Origin: CAXQZM01 sp964228455
Lineage (GTDB): Bacteria > Pseudomonadota > Alphaproteobacteria > UBA7985
Assembly: GCA_964228455.1 (NCBI GenBank)
Contig: CAXQZM010000042.1
Location: 1-7,669 of the forward strand
Direction: 5' to 3'
Length of the DNA: 7,669 bases
Below are positions 1 to 6,085 of the stretch, one piece after another. Within the stretch, counting starts at the first letter, position 1, and the number at the start of each line of letters is the position of its first letter. Below the pieces are notes generated by a model. It did not search any database. It had not been told where the DNA came from and saw nothing but the letters and a program-made list of their open reading frames with translations. The translations under genes and the position numbers were made by a program.

Positions 1-85
1 CAGGTATGCCCCGCATTTAAAGGGCATCGAGGGCGTCAAAGCTTCTTGAATTTCTTTCGGCATTTATGTGATAAGCACACCTTAG
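1..85. promoter_or_regulatory. Region upstream of the ROK gene; possible operator or promoter
   Basis: This short upstream stretch probably carries the promoter of the regulator. A 6-bp inverted repeat, ATGCCC at 6-11 and GGGCAT at 22-27, flanks an AT-rich centre and could be an operator or a weak hairpin. A TTGAAT at 46-51 is a possible -35 box, but no good -10 box follows it at normal spacing. The stretch also has two short open frames running off the edge: minus strand from an ATG at 63, and plus strand ending at a TGA at 47-49. The window is cut too close to decide between a divergent gene, a gene tail and non-coding DNA. Confidence 0.3.
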
Positions 86-1279
86 ATGAGCGAGATAATC
101 AAGGAAAATTCAAGAATATCAGGACCTTGGAAAGGTGCTAACCAAGGTAGCTTGCGTGTGAGAAATGAACGGATCGTGCTGCAATTGATCCGCGAACACG
201 GGGAGCTTACTAAGGCAGAAGCGACCCGAGCCACTGGCTTATCTGCCAATGCCATGTCTGTCATATTCCGCGCTTTGGAGGAAGATGGTCTGCTTCTTAG
301 GGGTGAACCGACTCGTGGCCGTATAGGTCAGCCATCAATTCCTCTACGCCTTAACCCCGAGGCCCACTCCTATGTCACACTCAAAGTGGGGCGGCGCAGT
401 TTGGAACTCGCCGTGGTTAATTTTGTTGGGAGTGTAGTTGCTAGCAATAACTTGCCCTTGCCCTTTCCCACCCCAAACAAGACGGTAGAGTTTGTCCGCG
501 ATAAACTGGATGCTGTTTTAAAGTCAGCAGGTAAAACTAAGCGTGCCATTTCTGGCATGTCGATTGCTATGCCCTTTGAGCTATGGAATTGGGCCTCTGA
601 TTTTGGCGCGCCCCCCGCCGAGATGGATACCTGGCGAGATTTTGATCTGGCGTCCGCGATAGAGGATATCGTGCCTTGGTCTGTTGCTATTGAAAATGAC
701 GCAACAGCTGCTTGTCGAGGAGAGGTTGTTTTTGGCAAACATTTGGACAAGCAGGATTGGATTTATTTTTTTGTAGGCACGTTCATCGGTGGCGGCGTTG
801 TTATGAATGGCCGTGTATTCCCTGGGAGGCGCGGAAATGCAGGTGGTTTTGGCCCCATGCGCGTGCCTGAACAAGAGGGGGGTAATCGACTAGTAGATCA
901 TGCATCCCTAGTGGTCTTGGAGAAAGATATAGCGAAAAACGGGGGTGACCCGCTTTTAGTCTATGACCAGAACCCCGATTGGGCGGGGCATGAGAAAGTA
1001 GTCGATAATTGGATCGAAAGAGCCGCGAGAAACCTAGCTCATGCAACGGTTTCTTCTTTGTCTGTTATTGACTTCGAAGCCGTCGTTATAGACGGCGCTA
1101 TCTCACCTGACATTAAGTCTAGGCTGGTTGCGGAGGTTATTAAGCAGCTAGAAAATACAGACCTTCAAGGCATTTTGATGCCCAAGGTGGAAGCTGGCCA
1201 GATCGGCCACCAAGCTCGAACCATTGGGGCAGCAGCACTCTTATGCGACGAGTACACTCCAAAAAATCCTTATAGATGA
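86..1279 (+). CDS. ROK-family transcriptional regulator (NagC/XylR type)
   Basis: This is a probable sugar-responsive cytoplasmic DNA-binding regulator of 397 residues, a usual length for ROK repressors. Residues 26-90 form a winged helix-turn-helix: an NERIVLQLI helix, then LTKAEATRATGLS and a second helix, ending in a wing with GRIGQPS. Residues about 95-390 form the ROK sugar-kinase-like domain, with the AMPFELWNW segment at 161-169, ENDATAA at 203-209 (Asp205 at the catalytic position of the kinases) and the glycine-rich GTFIGGGVV at 231-239. The cysteine-rich zinc motif (CxCGxxGC) of classical ROK proteins is absent, and the region after GRRGNAGG (248-254) has no cysteines. I recall that alphaproteobacterial members of this subfamily share this trait. 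The family normally represses adjacent sugar transport or catabolism genes, but its target is not visible here. The ATG start has no clear Shine-Dalgarno sequence. It is kept because the next methionine (residue 56) lies inside the helix-turn-helix. Confidence 0.92.
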   Translation: MSEIIKENSRISGPWKGANQGSLRVRNERIVLQLIREHGELTKAEATRATGLSANAMSVIFRALEEDGLLLRGEPTRGRIGQPSIPLRLNPEAHSYVTLKVGRRSLELAVVNFVGSVVASNNLPLPFPTPNKTVEFVRDKLDAVLKSAGKTKRAISGMSIAMPFELWNWASDFGAPPAEMDTWRDFDLASAIEDIVPWSVAIENDATAACRGEVVFGKHLDKQDWIYFFVGTFIGGGVVMNGRVFPGRRGNAGGFGPMRVPEQEGGNRLVDHASLVVLEKDIAKNGGDPLLVYDQNPDWAGHEKVVDNWIERAARNLAHATVSSLSVIDFEAVVIDGAISPDIKSRLVAEVIKQLENTDLQGILMPKVEAGQIGHQARTIGAAALLCDEYTPKNPYR

Positions 1280-1462
1280 TTTGTTAATAGCTCTTCAGTG
1301 GATAAATTTAGCGAAATCAATGGGTTTAATATAACCTCTCACGTAGCGCCTTAATTACAGCTACCTAAAAACCACTCCTTCAAAATACTGAGCTGATTTA
1401 ATTCCAGGCAATTTAAGCACTGTTGCAATCAAATTGGAACTGCGGTTATTAAGCAGGCTCAA
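1280..1462. other. Intergenic stretch without a recognisable gene
   Basis: This AT-rich spacer lies between the ROK gene and a cupin remnant. Stops are frequent in the frames I read, and I found no RNA gene, no strong terminator hairpin and no clear promoter. Together with 1583-1772 it makes the largest gene-poor part of the window. The remnant between them suggests it is a site of past gene loss. Confidence 0.5.
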
Positions 1463-1582
1463 ATGAAACCAGAGGCGATTAACCTAAAAGAGAAACTCTC
1501 AAAGTTCTCAGACTTTTGGTCTCCTAAAGTAATTGCGGAGATGAATGACTACCAGTTCAAACTTTGCAGATTTAGTAGATAA
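1463..1582 (+). pseudogene. 5' remnant of a cupin-domain protein gene
   Basis: An open frame of 39 codons starts at an ATG and ends in TAA. It begins MKPEAINLKEKLSKF and continues through FSDFWSPKVIAEMNDYQFKL. This matches, from memory, the conserved N-terminus of a family of single-domain cupins of roughly 110-120 residues, which starts with 'INLKEK..F...WSPK.IAE.NDY.FKL' and then runs into a barrel with a WHxH-type metal motif. Here the resemblance stops at the point where the barrel should begin: the frame reads CRFSR and stops, and I found no continuation in any plus-strand frame of the next 190 bases. The gene therefore seems to have lost about two thirds of its 3' end. There is no strong Shine-Dalgarno sequence before the ATG (only AGCAGG at 1452-1457). 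A functional 39-residue peptide is possible but less likely. Confidence 0.65.
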
Positions 1583-1632
1583 ATCGTTGACCAGATTCCC
1601 CAACTATAGCGATCTTTTGTAGGAGAAAAGCA

Positions 1633-1662
1633 ATGCTTTACTGCCTGCAAGGGGTGCTATAG
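1633..1662 (+). other. Mini-ORF of 9 codons with a good ribosome-binding site
   Basis: TAGGAG at 1620-1625 lies seven bases before an ATG that opens MLYCLQGVL and then TAG. The bases around the start (AGGAGAAAAGCA, then ATG CTT TAC) resemble those at the NTF2-like gene 140 bases downstream (AGGAAAGACAG, then ATG CTC TAT). This could be the remnant of a duplicated gene start, a short leader peptide, or chance. I do not claim that it makes a functional product. Confidence 0.2.
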
Positions 1663-1760
1663 ACACTTGTTCTAACGTCTAGCGAGTTCTCAACCATGAG
1701 CGTCCTCCTTTTAGGTACTTTCTTCGGTCATGGCATATGATCCGTAGGCGCGAGCTAAGA

Positions 1761-1768
1761 AAGGAAAG
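1761..1768 (+). promoter_or_regulatory. Ribosome-binding site deciding the start of the NTF2-like gene
   Basis: The purine run AAGGAAAG sits four bases before the ATG at 1773. The longer frame starting at 1737 has no such site and would add twelve mostly basic residues (MIRRRELRKERQ) that are not part of the fold. The start at 1773 is therefore preferred. Confidence 0.6.
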
Positions 1769-1772
1769 ACAG

Positions 1773-2099
1773 ATGCTCTATGAGAAAATGGCACAAACCC
1801 AAGAAGCGCGAGATTCAGAGGCTTTCCTAGAGCTAGTTCATGATGATTTCGTTATGGTCAGTCATCAATCAGGCACTCAGCGGGACAAGGCGGCTTTTTC
1901 AGAAATGCTCAATCACATGATGTCGAGCGATAAGTTAGTTATAAGCAACCAGCGATGTGTTTATGAAAATGATGACATACTCGTGGAACACAGTTTTATG
2001 ACCTTCCCAGATGGCAGCAAAGAAGCCGTGATGGGTGTTTGGAGTAAAAAAGATGGTCAATTCATTAAAGTCGAAACGGGTGCAACACCTGTAAAATAA
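1773..2099 (+). CDS. NTF2-like (SnoaL/DUF4440-type) small protein
   Basis: This 108-residue cytoplasmic protein has the layout of a single NTF2-like cone domain. An N-terminal helix (MLYEKMAQTQEARDSEAFLELV) leads into HDDFVMVSHQSGTQRDKAAF at 23-42, the 'DDF....H..G...K..F' pattern of nuclear-transport-factor-2-like and DUF4440 proteins. Strands follow, with VYENDDILVEHSFMTFPDGS at 63-82 and a terminal EAVMGVWSKKDGQFIKVETG. Members of the superfamily include small enzymes (isomerases, cyclases, dehydratases) and ligand-binding proteins, so no specific reaction can be given. The start at 1773 was chosen for its Shine-Dalgarno sequence; the open frame extends upstream to 1737. The cupin gene follows after 43 bases on the same strand, so the two may be co-transcribed. 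Confidence 0.7.
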   Translation: MLYEKMAQTQEARDSEAFLELVHDDFVMVSHQSGTQRDKAAFSEMLNHMMSSDKLVISNQRCVYENDDILVEHSFMTFPDGSKEAVMGVWSKKDGQFIKVETGATPVK

Positions 2100-2129
2100 T
2101 AGAAGTTTGAAAAAAATTAAGCGCAGAAA

Positions 2130-2135
2130 AAGGAG
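2130..2135 (+). promoter_or_regulatory. Ribosome-binding site deciding the start of the cupin gene
   Basis: AAGGAG lies seven bases before the ATG at 2143, an ideal arrangement. The frame is open back to an ATG at 2107, but that would add a lysine/arginine-rich tail (KKIKRRKRRSK) that is simply the translated Shine-Dalgarno region. Confidence 0.75.
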
Positions 2136-2142
2136 ATCCAAA

Positions 2143-2493
2143 ATGCCAACGATCGAAGTAAAAAATTTCACTAATGACGCCGATGAAGTTGCAACGCCGC
2201 CAAATGCTCGGGTCGAAACTGTAAATGTCCTAGGCAACAGAGTTATGCGGCTAACCGTTCAGCCAGGCTGGAAATGGTCATCTGATATTAAGCCAGTTGT
2301 TGGAACAGACAGCTGCCAGGCAAAACACGTCGGCGTAATCGTAGAAGGCACGATAACTTGCCGTCATGACGATGGAACCCAAGTTACGTATAGCGCGGGT
2401 GATGCATACGCCATCGATCCTGGGCATGATGCATGGGTTGAGGGTGACAAACCGGCTGTAGCGTTTGAATTCCACGGGATGTGGGGCGAGTAG
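2143..2493 (+). CDS. Single-domain cupin protein
   Basis: This 116-residue protein forms one cupin barrel. The first cupin motif region covers about 38-75: TVQPGWKWSSDIKPVVGTDS, then CQAKHVGVIVEGTITCRHDDG. The second covers 85-101, with AGDAYAIDPGHDAWVEGD, including the typical G-D-x-Y-x-I-x-P-G-H turn. I recognise the 'PGW.WS..VKP..GTDSC...H.G....G' pattern as common in small bacterial cupins and in cupin domains joined to sensor or cyclase proteins. His62 and His95 are possible metal ligands, but the usual HxH pair of motif 1 is missing, so it may bind a ligand rather than act as a metalloenzyme. The substrate is unknown. It lies 43 bases after the NTF2-like gene. It belongs to a different cupin subfamily from the remnant at 1463-1582, so the two are not simple copies. 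Confidence 0.8.
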   Translation: MPTIEVKNFTNDADEVATPPNARVETVNVLGNRVMRLTVQPGWKWSSDIKPVVGTDSCQAKHVGVIVEGTITCRHDDGTQVTYSAGDAYAIDPGHDAWVEGDKPAVAFEFHGMWGE

Positions 2494-2551
2494 CCTAAGT
2501 TAACCAGCTCTCTTTATTGGAAGCTATGTTTTGATTTAAATAGGAACATTC

Positions 2552-3181
2552 ATGAGAAATAGAGTTCTTTTAGTGTCAACCGCACTAATACTGCTGGCTG
2601 GCTGCAAAGCTGATGAAGTTGAGATAACCTTGCGAACTGATGATATTCTTGACGTGTCGCAAGGCGGCAGCGAAATGGTTGAGTTTGAAGCTGTATTCTC
2701 AACATTTGGAGACCTTGATGACGAAGAACGTGCTCAAGTTGAAGCCTTAGAAGATATCTTGGAGAGATATGTCGAACTTGACGACTTCGAGCTCGACAAA
2801 ACGGATATGGGTTTTGAGGTCTCTATTGAGGGTGAGATTGCGATGACATCTGATCTCAGCACAAGTGATGCATACTTTGTCGGAGTTTCACCATCAAAAA
2901 TAGTTGAAGGTGCATATCTTGTACAACTGAATACGGGCTCGAATTTCAATGCTATGCAACTAGAAATGGAAGATATAAGCTTTATGCTTTCGCCAGATGC
3001 CTTTCACCCCACGAGATTTAAAATTCGCGGAGATGAGGAATTTGATATTATCGCGCCGGCAGTACAAATTGATGGACGCTACCACCTAATCTGGCGAGGT
3101 AAAACGCAAGACAGAATATCAATGACATTTGCTAACGGTGCTTTTGATGAAGTGGGTGCAGGTTTCTTGATAAAACCATGA
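2552..3181 (+). CDS. Acidic lipoprotein of unknown function
   Basis: I do not recognise the family of this 209-residue protein. The N-terminus is a clear lipoprotein signal: MRNR, a hydrophobic stretch VLLVSTALILL, then the lipobox LAGC at 15-18, so Cys18 would be lipidated. The next residue is Lys, not Asp, which under the enterobacterial sorting rule would favour the outer membrane. Residues 20-45 contain EVEITLRTDDILD, resembling a membrane-proximal strand. Residues 52-85 are strongly acidic and likely helical (DLDDEERAQVEALEDILERYVELDDFELDK), possibly a coiled coil. The rest looks beta-rich and ends in AGFLIKP. The start is supported by TAGGA at 2541-2545. It has its own spacers on both sides (58 and 92 bp), so its transcription unit is uncertain. 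It is predicted to act in the cell envelope facing the periplasm. Confidence 0.75.
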   Translation: MRNRVLLVSTALILLAGCKADEVEITLRTDDILDVSQGGSEMVEFEAVFSTFGDLDDEERAQVEALEDILERYVELDDFELDKTDMGFEVSIEGEIAMTSDLSTSDAYFVGVSPSKIVEGAYLVQLNTGSNFNAMQLEMEDISFMLSPDAFHPTRFKIRGDEEFDIIAPAVQIDGRYHLIWRGKTQDRISMTFANGAFDEVGAGFLIKP

Positions 3182-3273
3182 AATACAACAATTAGGGTGG
3201 AAAGGTTTTGAGCATATCGATCGTTAGTCAGAAGATCATTTTTATCTAATCAATACCTCTAGCAGGAAACATA

Positions 3274-3870
3274 ATGGCACATCCTAAAATTGATTTTTGG
3301 TACTCAATCGGCAGCACCTATACCTATCTGACAGTTATGAGACTTGATGGCGTTGTTAAATCCGAGGGGGTAACTTTCAATTGGTGCCCTTTCAACGTGA
3401 GACATGTTATGGTGGAACAGAATAATGTTCCATTTATGAATAAGCCAATCAAAGAGGCATATATGTGGCGTGATGTTGAGAGGCGTTCTCAATCCTATGG
3501 CCTCTCTCCAATTATCCCCGCACCATACCCAGCACCAAAAATGGTTTTAGCAAACCAAATTGCCATGGTGGCCTCAAAGGAAGGTTGGTGCGAGTTATAT
3601 ACGAAAGCTACATACAAACGTTGGTTCGAGCACGGTGAAGCCCCAGGAGATAAGCAAAACTTAGATAACAGCTTGTTAGCAGCAGGCCAGGATAAAGACC
3701 GAGTAATTGAGTTAGCAACTTCTCAAGAAATAATTTCTAGGCTGGAGCAGGCAACGCAGCATGCAATTGATCTTGGAGTGTTTGGATCACCAAGTTTTGT
3801 GATTGATGGTGAGGTTTTCTGGGGCGATGATCGCCTAACAGATGCCATCGGATGGGTTAAACAAACATAA
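3274..3870 (+). CDS. DsbA-family protein, 2-hydroxychromene-2-carboxylate isomerase-like
   Basis: This 198-residue protein has the thioredoxin-like fold with helical insertion seen in HCCA isomerases and kappa-class glutathione transferases, which are about 200 residues long. The N-terminal motif DFWYSIGSTYTYL (7-19) aligns with the family's 'DFYF...SPYSYL', placing Ser14 where the catalytic serine sits and where DsbA has its first cysteine; no CxxC is present. The C-terminal signature GVFGSPSFVIDGEVFWGDDRL (168-188) carries the cis-proline loop at Pro173 and the conserved W-G-x-D-R. There is no signal peptide, so it is cytoplasmic. The best-known member isomerises a chromene intermediate in naphthalene breakdown using glutathione. 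No aromatic-degradation genes are present here, so the true substrate is unknown and a general glutathione-linked role is equally possible. AGCAGG at 3261-3266 precedes the ATG at a suitable distance. Confidence 0.85.
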   Translation: MAHPKIDFWYSIGSTYTYLTVMRLDGVVKSEGVTFNWCPFNVRHVMVEQNNVPFMNKPIKEAYMWRDVERRSQSYGLSPIIPAPYPAPKMVLANQIAMVASKEGWCELYTKATYKRWFEHGEAPGDKQNLDNSLLAAGQDKDRVIELATSQEIISRLEQATQHAIDLGVFGSPSFVIDGEVFWGDDRLTDAIGWVKQT

Positions 3871-3915
3871 TTAATTTTAGGTAACAAGAGCTGGCGGAAT
3901 AGAGGAGGTCGCATT

Positions 3916-3963
3916 ATGGGCGTCTCCCAATTATCCCCATATCTACGGGAAAAATGTTTCTAG
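3916..3963 (+). CDS. Possible 15-residue upstream ORF or leader peptide before folD
   Basis: GAGGAGG at 3902-3908, among the strongest Shine-Dalgarno sequences in the window, lies seven bases before an ATG that opens MGVSQLSPYLREKCF and then TAG. It ends 16 bases before the folD ATG, whose own site is GGAG at 3968-3971. The position suggests a leader peptide or translational coupling to folD. It is not in frame with folD, and no attenuator hairpin is obvious between them. I know of no described leader peptide of this sequence. It could also be a decayed gene start, and expression is unproven. Confidence 0.35.
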   Translation: MGVSQLSPYLREKCF

Positions 3964-3979
3964 AATTGGAGAAAAATAG

Positions 3980-4882
3980 ATGAGCGCAGCTGTTATAGAC
4001 GGAAAATCTTTTGCCGATAGCGTAAGACAGCAAGTAGCTGATCACGCAAGTCGTCTTAAAGTAGACCATGGAATTATACCGGGTCTAGCTGTAGTTCTTG
4101 TTGGAGAAGATCCAGCCAGCCAAGTTTACGTTCGATCGAAGGGTAAACAGACAGTTGCAGCTGGCATGAATTCTTTCGAACACAGGTTGCCCGCCAATAC
4201 TGACCAGTCTACTTTGATGGCGAAAGTGCAAGAGTTAAATGATGACCCAAAAGTTCACGGAATTCTGGTTCAGTTGCCACTTCCAAGACATCTAAACGAG
4301 CATGATATTATCACTTCTATCAAGCCAGAAAAAGATGTCGACGGCTTCCATATCTCTAATGTTGGACTGCTCAACACCGGGCAAAAGTCTATGGTTCCTT
4401 GCACACCTTTAGGTTGTTTGATGATGTTGCGTGACCATCACGGAAGCTTGTCAGGTTTAAACGCTGTGGTGGTAGGCCGCTCCAACATTGTTGGCAAACC
4501 AATGGCCGCACTTCTTTTGCAGGAATCATGCACTGTTACAATTGCCCACTCTAGGACCAAAGACCTAAAAAAGGTATGTAAGGAGGCAGACATATTGATT
4601 GCAGCGGTCGGGCGGGCAGAAATGATTACTCAAGAATACTTGAAGCCAGGCGCAACGCTGATCGACGTAGGGATTAACCGTGTCGCTGCTCCGGAAAAGG
4701 GAGAGGACAAAACAAAACTGGTAGGCGATGCTGATTTTGGGTCATGTGAAAATATTGCAGGCGCGATAACTCCTGTTCCAGGAGGAGTTGGCCCCATGAC
4801 AATTGCGTGCCTATTAGCAAATACTGTAACAGCTGCATGCCGCGCCAACAATTTAGCAGAACCAGAGGGGTTAACAGTCTAA
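3980..4882 (+). CDS. folD: FolD, methylenetetrahydrofolate dehydrogenase / methenyltetrahydrofolate cyclohydrolase
   Basis: This cytoplasmic bifunctional enzyme of one-carbon metabolism oxidises 5,10-methylenetetrahydrofolate with NADP+ and hydrolyses the methenyl product to 10-formyltetrahydrofolate, for purine and formyl-Met-tRNA synthesis. All family landmarks are present in 300 residues, close to the usual length. The N-terminal catalytic domain has VLVGEDPASQVYVRSK with Tyr50 and the catalytic Lys54, then GILVQLPLP (94-102, Gln98) and KDVDGFH (118-124, Asp121). The Rossmann-type cofactor domain has VVVGRSNIVGKP (163-174), AHSRT (189-193) and DVGINR (229-234). The C-terminal signature PGGVGPMT spans 267-274. 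The start is fixed by GGAG at 3968-3971. The ABC ATPase gene follows after 36 bases, so co-transcription is likely, though the two products have no known functional link. Confidence 0.98.
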   Translation: MSAAVIDGKSFADSVRQQVADHASRLKVDHGIIPGLAVVLVGEDPASQVYVRSKGKQTVAAGMNSFEHRLPANTDQSTLMAKVQELNDDPKVHGILVQLPLPRHLNEHDIITSIKPEKDVDGFHISNVGLLNTGQKSMVPCTPLGCLMMLRDHHGSLSGLNAVVVGRSNIVGKPMAALLLQESCTVTIAHSRTKDLKKVCKEADILIAAVGRAEMITQEYLKPGATLIDVGINRVAAPEKGEDKTKLVGDADFGSCENIAGAITPVPGGVGPMTIACLLANTVTAACRANNLAEPEGLTV

Positions 4883-4918
4883 TTAAGTAACGCTAAGGCT
4901 ATCCTTGGAGGATACATC

Positions 4919-6010
4919 ATGGCTCAGGTCAAATTAGAAAATATCTGCAAATCCTATGGAGAACTAGAAGTTATCCATGGGGCTAATTTGACCATCGAGG
5001 ATGGTGAGTTTGCAGTCTTAGTGGGGCCTTCTGGTTGTGGTAAATCAACCCTGCTTCGGATGATCTCAGGTTTGGAGCAAATAACCAGTGGAGATCTGAC
5101 CATTGGTGATCAACTAATGAATGAAACCCATGCATCCGAGCGGGGTGTGGCAATGGTTTTCCAATCCTATGCCTTATACCCCCATCTTACAGTGCGTGGG
5201 AACATGGAGTTTGGTTTAAAAATACAGGGAATGCGAAAAGAGGAACGCGACGAACGTGTTCAAAAAGCCGCGGACACCCTGCAAATTACAGAACTGCTTG
5301 ATCGAAAACCAAAAGCAATGTCGGGAGGTCAGCGCCAACGTGTTGCTATTGGCCGAGCTATTGTTCGTGATCCTGATGCCTTTTTATTTGATGAGCCTCT
5401 ATCAAATCTTGACGCGAAGCTTAGAGTTCAAATGCGCCAGGAGCTTACAGAGTTGCATCAGCGGCTTAAAACTACGATGATTTATGTTACGCATGATCAG
5501 ATCGAGGCTATGACAATGGCTGATAAAATCGTCGTTTTGCAATCTGGCTACATTGAGCAAATTGGGACTCCAATGGACTTGTACCATCGACCTGAAAATA
5601 TATTTGTCGCTGGATTTATTGGCTCCCCAGCTATGAATTTTATGCAAGTTGATGCCAACATAAGTGGAAAAACCGCTAATGTTAATTTGCCTGGAGGTGA
5701 CCCACTAAAAGTTGCACTCGCCAAACCAGTCGATAAATTTGATGGCGAAATTACTCTGGGTGTCCGCCCAGAGCATTTAGAAATTGCTGGCCGCTCAAAA
5801 ACAGCCAAAATCAAGGGTAAAATTCGTCACGTGGAGAGGCTTGGTTCCGAGAGTTTCTCGTACATCAGGTGTGATAAGATAGAGTTAAGCCTAAAGTCTG
5901 ACGGTGAAGCACCGTTGCACGCCGGAGAAGATATAACGCTAGCGATAGACCCAAAACGCGTTCACTTATTTGATGCTGATGGCAAGGCTCTTACTAAAGG
6001 TACCGGATAG
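4919..6010 (+). CDS. Sugar ABC transporter ATP-binding protein, UgpC/MalK/MsmX family
   Basis: This is the ATP-hydrolysing subunit of a carbohydrate importer, bound to the inner face of the cytoplasmic membrane as a homodimer. It has 363 residues, typical of the family. The nucleotide-binding domain shows Walker A GPSGCGKST (36-44), Q-loop Gln82 in FQSYALYPH, signature MSGGQRQ (134-140), Walker B FLFDEP (155-160, catalytic Glu159), D-loop SNLDA (162-166) and switch His192. Residues from about 235 form the MalK-type C-terminal OB/TOBE region, with GSPAMNFM and GVRPEHLEI (281-289). GGAGG at 4907-4911 sets the start. No permease or complete binding protein is adjacent. It may be a shared ATPase serving several importers, as MsmX does in Bacillus, or it may work with the binding protein whose tail lies at 7409-7669. 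Sugar specificity cannot be read from this subunit. Confidence 0.93.
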   Translation: MAQVKLENICKSYGELEVIHGANLTIEDGEFAVLVGPSGCGKSTLLRMISGLEQITSGDLTIGDQLMNETHASERGVAMVFQSYALYPHLTVRGNMEFGLKIQGMRKEERDERVQKAADTLQITELLDRKPKAMSGGQRQRVAIGRAIVRDPDAFLFDEPLSNLDAKLRVQMRQELTELHQRLKTTMIYVTHDQIEAMTMADKIVVLQSGYIEQIGTPMDLYHRPENIFVAGFIGSPAMNFMQVDANISGKTANVNLPGGDPLKVALAKPVDKFDGEITLGVRPEHLEIAGRSKTAKIKGKIRHVERLGSESFSYIRCDKIELSLKSDGEAPLHAGEDITLAIDPKRVHLFDADGKALTKGTG

Positions 6011-6043
6011 CCCAATAGCAGCCAGGTTAGGAGACACCTCAGA

Positions 6044-6073
6044 TTGACGGTTATTTTTAAACTCACGTAAATT
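6044..6073 (+). promoter_or_regulatory. Candidate sigma-70-type promoter of the LysE-family gene
   Basis: TTGACG (6044-6049) and TAAATT (6068-6073) are separated by 18 bases, giving five of six and four of six matches to the consensus boxes. Transcription would begin near 6080, only a few bases before the ATG at 6086. That agrees with the lack of a Shine-Dalgarno sequence there and would give a leaderless or nearly leaderless mRNA. This is a prediction from pattern alone. Confidence 0.35.
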
Positions 6074-6085
6074 CGGCTGAGTTAA

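Noticed and set aside
370..1046. Three overlapping minus-strand frames of 81-126 codons inside the ROK gene
   Set aside because: They are shadows of a clearly coding plus-strand gene with full ROK motifs.
2107..2142. Basic N-terminal extension (MKKIKRRKRRSK) of the cupin as a nucleic-acid-binding tail
   Set aside because: The codons are the purine-rich Shine-Dalgarno region read as protein, and a well-spaced start exists at 2143.
1935..2237. 100-codon minus-strand frame across the NTF2-like and cupin genes
   Set aside because: It is antisense to two well-supported genes, has no ribosome-binding site and encodes no recognisable protein.
3182..3273. Possible TTG-started mini-ORF (LSISIVSQKIIFI) between the lipoprotein and isomerase-like genes
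   Set aside because: The start codon is weak, spacing to GGTGGAAAGG is poor and the length is trivial.
5256..5480. 74-codon plus-strand frame inside the ABC ATPase gene
   Set aside because: It is out of frame within the signature and Walker B region of a clearly intact ATPase.
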